The notes: a model not told the origin generated them from the letters alone. A stretch of DNA of 41,520 nt from a virus (IMGVR_UViG_3300027852_000078:1-41520), one strand, 5' to 3'; shown: positions 14,729 to 23,164, counted from the stretch's first letter. A program made the numbers and translations.

Positions 14729-16717
14729 ATGACCGAAGTACTCCATATCGACGTAGAAACCTTCAGTAGTGAAGACATAAGAACTGCAGGAGCATATAGG
14801 TACTGTCAATCGATAGACTTTGAAATTTTAATGATCGCCTACTCTTTTGGTAAAGGACCTATAAAAATGGTAGATCTATGCCAAGGAGAAAAAATACCCT
14901 TAGAATTTATAAACGCCCTTACCTGTGCATCGGTATTGAAAAAAGCACATAACGCAAACTTTGAACGTAACGCTTTTAAGGCCTACGGATACGACGTACC
15001 TATCCAGGAGTGGGAGTGTACCGCGGTAAAAGCAGGATATTGTGGTCTACCTATAGGCCTGGACGCTTTATCTAGGGTACTCCAGTTAGCCGATAAGGGT
15101 AAACTCGCTACAGGTAAGGCACTTATAAGGTACTTTTGTAGGCCTTGTAAACCAACAAAAACAAACGACCAAAGGTTAAGGAACATGCCCCACCACGACA
15201 CCGAAAAATGGGAGGAGTTTAAACTTTACTGTATAAACGATGTCGAGGCAGAGCGCACCGTCTCGGAGACAATAAAAGACTACTCGTTGACGGACGCAGA
15301 AGCAGATAACTATGTACTGGACCAGGAGATAAACGACCGAGGTATAGAGATAGACCTTATAATGGCTGCAAACGCCTACGAAATGGACCAAAAACACAGC
15401 GCCGTATTACTACAACAAATAAAAGAAATAACAGGTTTAGATAACCCTAATAGTCCTGCCCAGTTAAAAAAGTGGTTGAGCGAAGAGCTAGGACAAAACG
15501 TAACATCTTTAGCTAAAGGAATGATGCCGACACTTATCGAAACAGCTGGGGAAGGACTAGCAGGGGACGTATTGGCGTTAAGAGGTAAAGCATCTAAGAC
15601 TTCTATAAAAAAATATTTGGCGATGTTAAACTGTGTAGGGTCTGACGGCAGAGCAAGAGGTCTCCTGCAGTTCTACGGAGCGAACAGGACCGGACGATGG
15701 GCAGGCAGACTCGTACAACTACAGAACCTACCGCAGAACCACCTAAAAGAATTGGCAATGGCTCGCCAAGTTTTCGCGGCAGGGGACTACGACCTGGCGA
15801 AATTACTATACGATAATATCTCCAGTACCTTATCCCAGTTAATTCGTACGGCCTTTGTAGCTAAAAAAGGACATACTTTCGGAGTCGCAGATTTTAGTGC
15901 GATAGAGGCTCGTGTAATTGCTTGGCTTGCCAACGAAGTTTGGAGACTGGAAGTATTTAAGACTCACGGTAAAATATACGAAGCCTCCGCCTCTATGATG
16001 TTCGGAGTACCCCTGGAAGAGGTAACTAAAGGTAGCGACTACAGAGCCAAAGGTAAAGTAGCGGAGTTGGCCCTAGGATACCAGGGAGCGGTAGGTGCCC
16101 TTAAACAAATGGGAGGAGAACGTATGGGACTCTCTGAAACAGAAATGAAAACGATAGTTAAAAAATGGAGATCCAAAAACCCTGCTATCGTCGAAATGTG
16201 GAAGAAAATCGAAGCGGCCGCAATAAGAGCCACAAAAAACAAAAGAACTCCCGTACGATTAAGTAGGTACAAAGGGGTTACTTTCCTGCACGACGGACGA
16301 GTATTAACTCTTACTCTACCCTCGGGACGTAAACTTTTTTACCAAGAGGCGCAAGTGTATTCGAAAACTACTAAAAGTACCTACGGTCCCTGGACTAGAG
16401 ACGCGATAAGATACAAAGGTATAAGACAAGAGACCAAACAGTGGGGCTGGATAGATACGTATGGAGGTAAGTTAACGGAGAACATTATACAGGCCATTGC
16501 CAGGGACATTCTAGCGGATGCGATGTTACGCATAGATCGAAATGAGTACGACATAGTTATGCACGTACACGATGAAGCCGTATGCGAGCTCCCTATAGAA
16601 GACGCGGAGGACGATTTAAAAATAATAGAGGATATAATGTCTACTCCTATAGAATGGGCAAAGGGACTCCCCCTAGGAGCCGATGGATACATAACTCCTT
16701 TTTATAAAAAAGACTAA
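14729..16717 (+). CDS. DNA polymerase I (family A) with 3'-5' exonuclease domain
   Basis: This 662-residue replicative polymerase has an N-terminal DEDD exonuclease domain starting HIDVETFS (Asp8, Glu10), with HNANFERNAFKAYG and a later INDVEAERTV. The polymerase domain shows motif A at about residue 388 (DFSAIEARVIAWLA), motif B near 440-450 (RAKGKVAELALGYQG, with the conserved Lys and Tyr) and motif C near 614 (VMHVHDEAV). There is no 5'-3' exonuclease domain. It fits the short phage Pol I type found with DUF2800/DUF2815 and VapE. The start ATG follows the structured RNA by about 20 bases. Confidence 0.97.
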   Translation: MTEVLHIDVETFSSEDIRTAGAYRYCQSIDFEILMIAYSFGKGPIKMVDLCQGEKIPLEFINALTCASVLKKAHNANFERNAFKAYGYDVPIQEWECTAVKAGYCGLPIGLDALSRVLQLADKGKLATGKALIRYFCRPCKPTKTNDQRLRNMPHHDTEKWEEFKLYCINDVEAERTVSETIKDYSLTDAEADNYVLDQEINDRGIEIDLIMAANAYEMDQKHSAVLLQQIKEITGLDNPNSPAQLKKWLSEELGQNVTSLAKGMMPTLIETAGEGLAGDVLALRGKASKTSIKKYLAMLNCVGSDGRARGLLQFYGANRTGRWAGRLVQLQNLPQNHLKELAMARQVFAAGDYDLAKLLYDNISSTLSQLIRTAFVAKKGHTFGVADFSAIEARVIAWLANEVWRLEVFKTHGKIYEASASMMFGVPLEEVTKGSDYRAKGKVAELALGYQGAVGALKQMGGERMGLSETEMKTIVKKWRSKNPAIVEMWKKIEAAAIRATKNKRTPVRLSRYKGVTFLHDGRVLTLTLPSGRKLFYQEAQVYSKTTKSTYGPWTRDAIRYKGIRQETKQWGWIDTYGGKLTENIIQAIARDILADAMLRIDRNEYDIVMHVHDEAVCELPIEDAEDDLKIIEDIMSTPIEWAKGLPLGADGYITPFYKKD

Positions 16718-16726
16718 ATAAATAAC

Positions 16727-19123
16727 ATGGATATAAAGTATAACGGTACAATAGACTTAGCGGTAGGGATGTCCGCCCGTTCTAAGGTTTGGAAAAACAA
16801 AAAATATACTTGGTCGGAACTGATAGACCGATTAATGGAGGAGCATAAAACCACGGAAACCTATAAGGAGTACATAGGTGCAAGTAAACCCGAACAACTT
16901 AAAATAAAAGACGTAGGAGGATACGTGGGAGGGTATCTACGAAATGGTAGGAGAAAACCAGGGAACGTGCAACATAGACAACTAATGACCCTAGATATAG
17001 ATTTTGCACACAAAGATTTTTGGGTCGACTACCTTCTGCAGTTCGAAAATGCTGCTCTTTTACACGCTACACACCGACACACCGAGACTAGTCCTAGGTA
17101 CAGACTTATAATACCTCTATCGAGAGAAACCACTCCGGACGAATACGTAGCGGTTTCCAGGGCGATAGCAGGAGCCTTAGGTATAGATTTTTTCGATAAT
17201 ACTACTTTTGAAACTAACCGTCTTATGTTTTGGCCTTCTAGTCCAAAAGACGTAGAATATTATGCAGTGTACCAGGACGGTCCCTGGATAGATGTAGACG
17301 AGGTCCTGGATACTTACATAGACTGGAGAGATACAAGTCTATGGCCTACAGCAGAGAGTAAATTCCAAGACGTTAAGGACTCAGTAGACAAGCAAGAAGA
17401 CCCCGAAAATAAAAAGGGGGTAGTAGGCGCGTTTTGTAGGGCTTTTACAATCGACGACGTTATAGAGAATTTCTTAAGTAAGGACTATGTAGACGCAGGC
17501 AAAGACCGATATACTTATACCAAAGGTAGTGCGGCGGCAGGACTTATAGTTTACGACAATAAATTCGCCTTTTCGCACCACGGCACAGACCCTACAGGAG
17601 GTAAACTATGTAACGCCTTCGACTTAGTTAGAATACATAAATTCGGACATTTAGATCCCGACGACGTAAAACGGAGTAGTATCCCTAAAAGTTTTAAAGC
17701 CATGGAGGACTTCGCTACTGGACTAAAAGAGGTTAAGTCTGTGATAGCTACCGAAAAGATAAGCGAAGCACGTTACGACTTTGCAGAGGAGATAGAAAAT
17801 GTCGAGGAGGATTTAGGCTGGATGCAAGAGCTAGACGTAGACGCAAAGGGGAAATACTTAAGTACAGCGACTAATATAAATACGATTTTCGGAAATGATC
17901 CGAGACTGAAAGGTATTTTTAAACATAACAGTTTCGATAATAAGAGGTATGTTTTTAAGAGTTTACCCTGGAGGAGGGTAGATAAACCCGAACCAGTAAA
18001 GAATGTAGATTATGCAGGCGTCCGAAATTACATAGAGAGTATCTACGGTATAGTCGGTAACTTAAAAATAGAGGACTCGATGTCCTTAGAGTTTGAGAAA
18101 CACCTCTACCACCCCGTACAGGACTACCTACAGGAGTTAGAATGGGACGGTACAAAAAGAATAGATACTCTACTTATTGATTTTTTCGGAGCAGAGGACA
18201 ATCTATACACTAGAGAGGCGACACGTAAAACCCTCGTAGGAGGTGTAGGACGCATACTAAGACCCGGAATTAAGTTCGATCTAGTACTAACGTTAGTAGG
18301 GGGACAAGGTGCAGGTAAAAGTACTCTAGTAAAGAAATTAGGTAAAACATGGTATAGCGATACTTTTATGACCGTACACGGTAAAGAAGCCTTAGAGCAA
18401 ATACAAGGTGCCTGGCTTATAGAAATGGCCGAACTATCCGGAGTACGTAAGTCCGAAGTAGAGGCAGTTAAGCATTTTATATCTAAACAAGAGGATACTT
18501 TTAGGCCTGCCTACGGTCGTAACTCCGAGACATACCTAAGGCAATGTATCTTTATAGCCACCACAAACAACAAGGATTTTTTAAGAGATCCGTCGGGTAA
18601 CAGGAGATTTTTACCCATAGACCTAAACATACCTAACTCGAATAGGAGTATATTTAAAGACCTCAGCGAACAAGAGGTCGACCAACTTTGGGCAGAAGCA
18701 GTACACCTGTTTAAAAAAGGAGAACCTCTGTACCTAAGTAAAGAAGCAGAGGGTATGGCGAAAGAAGAGCAGAAAAACCACAGCGAAACGGACTACCGTA
18801 AGGGTATTATAGAGACGTATCTAAACACCGAACTTCCCGAAGACTGGGGTAAAATGGACTTGGACGCGAGACGTAGTTACTTAACAGATCCGGAGGGGGA
18901 CGAACTATCTCCTATTAAGAAAACGACGATTAAGTCTTTCGTATGTGTTGCAGAGATTTGGTGCGAATGTCTAGGTAAAAATAAGGAGGACATGGACCGC
19001 TATAAAACCCGAGAGGTTAACGATATCTTACGAAGCCTGGACGACTGGGAACAGTCTACCTCTACTAAGAATTTCAAAATATACGGTAAACAAAAATACT
19101 ATTCTAAAAAAAATATAAAATAA
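16727..19123 (+). CDS. Primase-helicase, VapE family
   Basis: This 798-residue protein joins two replication activities. Residues about 75-190 look like an archaeo-eukaryotic-type primase domain: TLDIDFA (metal-binding DxD), RHTETSPRYRLIIPL and FETNRLMFWPS. The C-terminal half is a VapE (virulence-associated E) superfamily 3-like helicase: Walker A LVGGQGAGKST near residue 524, Walker B WLIEMAEL, sensor FIATTNNKDFLRD and the arginine-finger motif GNRRFLPID. It probably makes primers and unwinds DNA for the adjacent polymerase. It ends with an overlapping TAATG into a small gene. Confidence 0.92.
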   Translation: MDIKYNGTIDLAVGMSARSKVWKNKKYTWSELIDRLMEEHKTTETYKEYIGASKPEQLKIKDVGGYVGGYLRNGRRKPGNVQHRQLMTLDIDFAHKDFWVDYLLQFENAALLHATHRHTETSPRYRLIIPLSRETTPDEYVAVSRAIAGALGIDFFDNTTFETNRLMFWPSSPKDVEYYAVYQDGPWIDVDEVLDTYIDWRDTSLWPTAESKFQDVKDSVDKQEDPENKKGVVGAFCRAFTIDDVIENFLSKDYVDAGKDRYTYTKGSAAAGLIVYDNKFAFSHHGTDPTGGKLCNAFDLVRIHKFGHLDPDDVKRSSIPKSFKAMEDFATGLKEVKSVIATEKISEARYDFAEEIENVEEDLGWMQELDVDAKGKYLSTATNINTIFGNDPRLKGIFKHNSFDNKRYVFKSLPWRRVDKPEPVKNVDYAGVRNYIESIYGIVGNLKIEDSMSLEFEKHLYHPVQDYLQELEWDGTKRIDTLLIDFFGAEDNLYTREATRKTLVGGVGRILRPGIKFDLVLTLVGGQGAGKSTLVKKLGKTWYSDTFMTVHGKEALEQIQGAWLIEMAELSGVRKSEVEAVKHFISKQEDTFRPAYGRNSETYLRQCIFIATTNNKDFLRDPSGNRRFLPIDLNIPNSNRSIFKDLSEQEVDQLWAEAVHLFKKGEPLYLSKEAEGMAKEEQKNHSETDYRKGIIETYLNTELPEDWGKMDLDARRSYLTDPEGDELSPIKKTTIKSFVCVAEIWCECLGKNKEDMDRYKTREVNDILRSLDDWEQSTSTKNFKIYGKQKYYSKKNIK

Positions 19124-19269
19124 TGGGACAGAGAATAGAAACCGATGCCCCCCTAGAGCAAAGAATATACATAGTAAGAGGCAGATACTATAAAGAGGGC
19201 AACGAAGTTAAGCCTGCGCCTTATTATGATGTTGAAAAAATGCAATATTATTATATAAGGAGCAAATAG
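19123..19269 (+). CDS. Small hypothetical protein (48 aa)
   Basis: The ATG overlaps the primase-helicase stop (TAATG) and the stop abuts the next start, so this reading frame exactly fills the gap. The peptide begins MGQRIETDAPLEQRIYIVRG and contains YYKEGNEVKPAPYYDVEKMQYYYI, rich in Tyr and charged residues. Codon use resembles the neighbours. No family is recognised. Confidence 0.6.
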   Translation: MGQRIETDAPLEQRIYIVRGRYYKEGNEVKPAPYYDVEKMQYYYIRSK

Positions 19270-19779
19270 ATGGTAAATAAATACACGCAACAATTATTCG
19301 GAGAATGTACGCAAGTATGTTTAGCTAATATTTTTAACCTAAAAAATATAATAACCGAGACCACGAAAAAACAAAGAGAAGAGGGCACTAGTTGGCTACA
19401 GTCTCGGAGACTAATAGAGAGACACACCTCTTTTACTTCTCAAAATTTACTTTTTTCACCTACCCCTGTTAAATCTTACTTACCTATTTTTGAAGTAGAC
19501 CACGACTTTAACAATGGTAAAGACCTGTATTGTGTTTTTCTTCTATCTGTTAAATCTAACATAGAGGGCTACACGCATTGCGTACTAGCTATAAAAGAAA
19601 ATTTTAACCCTACTTTAAATATATTAGACCCCTTAAATAAAAAATGTAAAAAGATACACCTAAATAAGTTTTTCAAGGAGTACGACTGTAGTGCAGTAGA
19701 GAGTATATGTTCTGCAGAACACGGAGGCACTATGTTTTTTGAAGCCTGCCACTTTAAACATTTACAACTGCCTCAATGA
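19270..19779 (+). CDS. Predicted papain-like (C39-type) cysteine peptidase fold protein
   Basis: The 169-residue product carries a likely Cys-His-Asp triad. Near the N terminus QQLFGECTQVCLANIFNL parallels the C39 peptidase signature (Gln, then -DCG-ACLA-), placing Cys13 as nucleophile with Gln7 or Gln8 in the oxyanion hole. THCVLAIKEN gives His103 and NILDPLN gives Asp120. No signal peptide is visible, so it acts in the cytoplasm. It lies between primase-helicase and VRR-NUC genes and overlaps the latter by 4 bases. It could be a protease, a transamidase or an inactive relative; a counter-defence or host-takeover role is speculation. Confidence 0.55.
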   Translation: MVNKYTQQLFGECTQVCLANIFNLKNIITETTKKQREEGTSWLQSRRLIERHTSFTSQNLLFSPTPVKSYLPIFEVDHDFNNGKDLYCVFLLSVKSNIEGYTHCVLAIKENFNPTLNILDPLNKKCKKIHLNKFFKEYDCSAVESICSAEHGGTMFFEACHFKHLQLPQ

Positions 19780-20072
19780 TGAAAATAGAAAGTGAGAAAA
19801 ACCTAGAACGTAAACTCCGAGAAGAGACTAAAAAACTCGGAGGATGGTGCCTTAAACTTTTGTGTAATCACATAAGCGGGCTCCCCGACAGACTGGTACT
19901 ATTGCCTGGGGGTATCGCTATTTTTGCAGAGATCAAAACAACAAAAAAGAAACCTACCCGGATACAAACTCTAGTACACAACAAGATAGAAAAACTAGGT
20001 TTCGAGGTACATATTATAGATACGACAGAAAAAATACACACTTTATTAAATGAACGAAAAAGACCTACATAA
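19776..20072 (+). CDS. VRR-NUC domain nuclease
   Basis: This 98-residue stand-alone VRR-NUC protein is a PD-(D/E)XK nuclease of the type that accompanies SNF2 helicases in phage replication modules. The core is ISGLPDRLVLLPGG (catalytic Asp) and IAIFAEIKTTKKKPT (E-x-K), with RIQTLVHNKIEKLGFEVHIID completing the fold. VRR-NUC enzymes cut branched or flap DNA structures. It starts within the previous stop (ATGATGA) and overlaps the helicase start by 23 bases, so expression is probably coupled. Confidence 0.9.
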   Translation: MMKIESEKNLERKLREETKKLGGWCLKLLCNHISGLPDRLVLLPGGIAIFAEIKTTKKKPTRIQTLVHNKIEKLGFEVHIIDTTEKIHTLLNERKRPT

Positions 20073-21447
20073 CTACCAAGTAGCTACCGTGTCCCATATT
20101 ATAGACTTTCCTCATTGCGGAGTATTCCTGGACATGGGACTAGGTAAGACTATTAGTTCCTTAACCGCCATAGACATACTTATCTATAAAGAGCTCGCCA
20201 TATCTAATGCTTTAATAGTAGCTCCTAAAAGAGTAACGGAGAGCGTATGGGACGTAGAGGCCGCAAAATGGGACCACGTAAAACACTTAAAAATAGTCAA
20301 GATTATAGGCAACGAAAAGAAACGTAAGGCTGCACTAGCACAGGAGGCAGACGTGTATATGATAAGTAGAGACAACTTGGTTTGGCTCTGTGGACTTTAT
20401 GGAGGGTCTATGTTGCCCTTCGATATGTTATTTATAGACGAGTCTAGTAGTTTTAAAAATAGTAAGTCTAAAAGATTTAAGGCATTAAGATTCGTACAAC
20501 CTTCTTTTGACAGAGTAGTGTTACTTACAGGAACTCCTGCCCCTAATAGTTATATGGATCTTTGGTCGCAGATATACCTACTAGACAGAGGCGAACGACT
20601 AGAGAAGTTTATAACCAGGTACCGAAAAAAATACTTTAGTCGTTCCTATAACGGGTTTAGTTACGACATAAACGAGGGACAGGACGAAGTTATAAATAAT
20701 AAAATAAAAGATATTTGTATAAGCATGAAGTCGGAGGACTACCTAGACCTACCTGGAACTATAATTAACCCAGTAGAGTTAGTTATGTCTCAGTCTCTAC
20801 GTAGAAAATACCTAGATTTTGAAAAGGAGAAAGTCTTACAACTGTTCGAAGAGAGAGACGAAGAGAGAGACGAAGAGAGAGACGACGAGAGAGACATAAG
20901 TGCAGTAAATGCGGCCGCTTTATCTACTAAGCTCCTACAGTTCGCGAACGGAGCCATATACGACGAGGACAGAAACGTACACCATATACATAACTTAAAA
21001 ATAGAAGCCGCTAAGGAGATAGTAGAGGATGCCAATGGTAAACCAGTAATAATCGCCTGGACGTTTAGACATGACAGAGACCGCCTTCTTAAGGCACTCA
21101 AAGACTACAACCCTGTGGCTTTAAAAACGGACCAAGACATAAAAGACTGGAACGCTAAAAAAATACGCGTACTCCTAATGCACCCCGCAAGTGGAGGACA
21201 CGGGTTAAACTTACAGCACGGAGGTAATATACTTATATGGTTCGGACAGACCTGGAGCCTGGAACTCTACCAACAACTTAACAAACGTTTAGACCGACAA
21301 GGGCAGGAGGAGATAGTAGTCCTACATAAGTTGCTCCTGCAGGGATCTATCGACCTGGACGTACTTAAAGCGATAGAACGTAAAGCAAAAGGGCAGGACG
21401 CTTTAATGGAGGCCGTTAAAGCACGTATAGATAAATATATGAAATAG
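20050..21447 (+). CDS. SNF2-type DEAD/DEAH helicase
   Basis: The 465-residue protein is a superfamily 2 ATPase. It has a Q-like motif (LHNYQVATVSHI), Walker A DMGLGKT (residues 28-34), motif Ia VAPKRV, Walker B-like DESSSFKN near residue 130, motif III LTGTPAPNSYMDLW, and the C-terminal motifs HPASGGHGLNLQHGG and QQLNKRLDRQGQ. A four-unit acidic/basic repeat (EERD, EERD, EERD, DERD) is inserted between the two lobes. Such helicases with VRR-NUC are thought to remodel replication or recombination forks. It is the last gene of the replication operon. Confidence 0.93.
   Translation: MNEKDLHNYQVATVSHIIDFPHCGVFLDMGLGKTISSLTAIDILIYKELAISNALIVAPKRVTESVWDVEAAKWDHVKHLKIVKIIGNEKKRKAALAQEADVYMISRDNLVWLCGLYGGSMLPFDMLFIDESSSFKNSKSKRFKALRFVQPSFDRVVLLTGTPAPNSYMDLWSQIYLLDRGERLEKFITRYRKKYFSRSYNGFSYDINEGQDEVINNKIKDICISMKSEDYLDLPGTIINPVELVMSQSLRRKYLDFEKEKVLQLFEERDEERDEERDDERDISAVNAAALSTKLLQFANGAIYDEDRNVHHIHNLKIEAAKEIVEDANGKPVIIAWTFRHDRDRLLKALKDYNPVALKTDQDIKDWNAKKIRVLLMHPASGGHGLNLQHGGNILIWFGQTWSLELYQQLNKRLDRQGQEEIVVLHKLLLQGSIDLDVLKAIERKAKGQDALMEAVKARIDKYMK
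20848..20895 (+). repeat. 12-bp coding tandem repeat in helicase
   Basis: Four units of GAAGAGAGAGAC (the last with one substitution) encode EERD repeats. Units are nearly identical at the DNA level, so the number of copies may vary between isolates. Confidence 0.9.
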
Positions 21448-21461
21448 TTAAATTTTTTTAC

Positions 21462-21469
21462 TACCTTTG
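21462..21469 (+). promoter_or_regulatory. TAnnTTTG promoter element (TACCTTTG)
   Basis: TACCTTTG is an exact match to the Bacteroidota -7 consensus, in a 59-base AT-rich gap, 37 bases before the ATG at 21507. With the terminator at 22032 it defines a single-gene unit. No clear -33 TTTG is seen at the usual spacing. Confidence 0.6.
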
Positions 21470-21506
21470 GATCAACAGTTTAACAAACACCTAATATTTT
21501 AAGAAC

Positions 21507-22004
21507 ATGAAAAGATTTTTATTCGCGATCCTTTTGCTATTTACAGCATCGACGCTACTAGGGGCAGCACCTCCTAGTTACGACGTAGGACCAGACCAAG
21601 TGCAAGTATTTTTAGATTCCCCTACAGGAGACCTAATGCAAGTAGCAACCGTTAACCTAGATACTGCCGAGGTAGTACATACGACAGATTGCGGAGCGAA
21701 CGTAACAGCAAACAAAATTGTCGGTAATTTAATTGTTATTGTAACATCTGTAAAAGGAGAGGACTACGCGTACGTAGCCAAGACCAGGCACTATGTTACT
21801 CCCGAAAATATCGAAAAACATTTAACTGGAAACGACTTTTTATATAAACAGAATTACAGACCCGGATATAACGGAGAACCCGAAACGGAGTTAATAAGTT
21901 ATCGATCCCAGTACGTAGAAACCTACGAACCCTATTATACCGAAAAAGCACTTTTTACAGAGACGGAGTTCATAGAACCGCCTTTAATTAAAGTACGTTG
22001 TTGA
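21507..22004 (+). CDS. Secreted or periplasmic protein of unknown function
   Basis: This 165-residue protein has a typical Sec signal peptide (MKRFLFAILLLFTASTLLGAA) with likely cleavage after the Ala pair near residue 21. There is no lipobox Cys. The mature part is beta-rich (VQVFLDSPTGDLMQVATVNL, IVGNLIVIVTSV) and ends with an unpaired Cys at the last residue; a second Cys is near residue 70. It is transcribed alone, between its own promoter and terminator, in the accessory block. That is the layout of a moron-type gene, so superinfection exclusion or envelope modification is possible, without direct evidence. Confidence 0.7.
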   Translation: MKRFLFAILLLFTASTLLGAAPPSYDVGPDQVQVFLDSPTGDLMQVATVNLDTAEVVHTTDCGANVTANKIVGNLIVIVTSVKGEDYAYVAKTRHYVTPENIEKHLTGNDFLYKQNYRPGYNGEPETELISYRSQYVETYEPYYTEKALFTETEFIEPPLIKVRC

Positions 22005-22031
22005 TTTAAGTTTTATAAATTTTATTTAGTT

Positions 22032-22063
22032 AAAAGCCGTTTTTTAAGTAAGACGGCTTTTTT
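22032..22063 (+). terminator. Intrinsic terminator after secreted-protein gene
   Basis: AAAAGCCGT (22032-22040) pairs with ACGGCTTTT (22053-22061) around a 12-base loop and is followed by more T. The A-rich 5' side could also make it work weakly on the opposite strand. Confidence 0.85.
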
Positions 22064-22073
22064 ATTTAAAAAT

Positions 22074-22108
22074 AAGTTTCGATATTTAATAAAAGTTTTT
22101 TATATTTG
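22074..22108 (+). promoter_or_regulatory. Promoter, copy A of a duplicated early promoter
   Basis: TATATTTG (22101-22108) is a perfect TAnnTTTG, with GTTTC at 22076-22080 about 20 bases upstream as a -33-like element. The whole segment AAGTTTCG to TTTATATT is nearly repeated at 24365-24399. The ATG at 22116 is only 7 bases after the element, so the transcript could be almost leaderless. Confidence 0.7.
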
Positions 22109-22115
22109 TCGTCCT

Positions 22116-22418
22116 ATGATAGATATAAAAATAGAGATTCTGGACGAGGACGAACTAGAGTTAATAGAAATACATAAAACGTTCGGTAATGACGAAGAGG
22201 CGAACTTGTTTTTACAAAAAACATACGACTCAAAAATGCAAAATATTTTCAATAAGATAGGCGCAGGAAAGTTTAGACCTTCTGAAATTATGAAAGGTAG
22301 TAGCAGCTCCTATAATACCTCTAATCCTAACGGCCGCGTAGATAAGAAACCTCTATACGATATTGCAGCAAAAGCTTGTTACCAACGAAGTAAAATAAAA
22401 ATAGTTAACTCTTTTTGA
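22116..22418 (+). CDS. Hypothetical protein (100 aa)
   Basis: No family is recognised. The N-terminal half is acidic and beta/helix mixed (MIDIKIEILDEDELELIEIHK). The C-terminal half has a Ser-rich turn (KGSSSSYNTSNPNGRVDKK) and ends in a basic helix. It is the first gene after a strong promoter in the accessory block, so it is probably made early. Its TGA stop overlaps the TTG start of the next gene. Confidence 0.65.
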   Translation: MIDIKIEILDEDELELIEIHKTFGNDEEANLFLQKTYDSKMQNIFNKIGAGKFRPSEIMKGSSSSYNTSNPNGRVDKKPLYDIAAKACYQRSKIKIVNSF

Positions 22419-22609
22419 AAGTATTAGAACTTTTTGCGGGTAGTAGGTCTATAGGTAAGATAGCGGAGACAAAAATTGCCACCACGAACCCGCCCCTAGA
22501 GGAAGCAGAACAGGCACTTAGAAATAATTACGAACGAAGCAAACTACCCGAACAACTATGTACAGAGATAATAGACTGTACGGCTTTTAAAATAGAGATA
22601 GCAATATGA
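22415..22609 (+). pseudogene. Internally deleted DNA methyltransferase relic 1
   Basis: The 64-codon frame (TTG start overlapping the previous stop) begins KVLELFAGSRSIGKIAE, the AdoMet-binding motif I of phage DNA methyltransferases. By residue 20 it changes abruptly and ends NNYERSKLPEQLCTEIID, which resembles the C-terminal end of the same enzyme type (-YERSKLP--LC-EII-). The target-recognition and catalytic parts (for example any PC or DPPY-type motif) are missing. It looks like an in-frame deletion that joined the two ends of a once full-length gene. It overlaps the next relic by ATGA. Enzyme activity is not expected. Confidence 0.6.
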
Positions 22610-22695
22610 GGGAAATAAATGTACTTAGCCTTTTCGTAGGTAACGGATGGACGGTAGATGCGATAGTACACTTTTTTAAATTTATGAAATTCTAA
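22606..22695 (+). pseudogene. Internally deleted C5-cytosine methyltransferase relic 2
   Basis: This 29-codon frame reads REINVLSLF, then VGNGWTVDAIVHFFKFMKF. NVLSLFDGM is the usual N terminus of phage C5-cytosine methyltransferases and GNGWTVD-IAHI is their usual C-terminal motif, so the peptide appears to be the two ends of one enzyme fused with everything between deleted. The start overlaps the stop of relic 1. Two neighbouring methyltransferase genes collapsed in the same way is unusual. A chance resemblance cannot be excluded for so short a peptide. Confidence 0.5.
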
Positions 22696-22699
22696 AACT

Positions 22700-23152
22700 A
22701 TGAAAACAGACAACAATACAAAAGCAAAGGAGATACCAGATAATTTTGTGGCTAAAGAATACAACGAAGAGACCGACAAAATAGCAAAGAAAAATTTAGA
22801 CTTATCTATGAAACTATCGGGATTACTGAGTATGTTAGAGGCGTACTTCACGGAGTACCACCAAAACCGTAGGGAGATTATAGGTATAGCAAAAAGTATG
22901 GTTTTACAGGACGCAGAGTCCGACCACCAAAAAAGCGAAATAAATCGCAAGACTAAGAACCAGTTAAATAAACTAGATAACCAGGCCGATACCTTCTATA
23001 AATTTACTAAAAGATTCTCTAAAGAGTTTAACGAGATTTTCGGACAAACCGAACTGGAGGATAACCTTATAGACGCAATGGAGCGTTTTTGGTCCCAGAA
23101 TGTAAAGATAGACGCTAACACCGTAACGATAAAAGAATTTAAACACAACTAA
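22700..23152 (+). CDS. Hypothetical helical protein (150 aa)
   Basis: The product is almost entirely helical and charged (EETDKIAKKNLDLSMKLSGLLSMLEAYFTEYHQNRREI, KSEINRKTKNQLNKLDNQADTFYKFTKRFSKEFNEIF) and probably forms a coiled coil or helical bundle. No enzyme motif or membrane segment is visible. It belongs to the co-directional group 22.1-24.3 kb ending with the SPFH gene. Confidence 0.65.
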   Translation: MKTDNNTKAKEIPDNFVAKEYNEETDKIAKKNLDLSMKLSGLLSMLEAYFTEYHQNRREIIGIAKSMVLQDAESDHQKSEINRKTKNQLNKLDNQADTFYKFTKRFSKEFNEIFGQTELEDNLIDAMERFWSQNVKIDANTVTIKEFKHN

Positions 23153-23164
23153 ATAATTATAACA

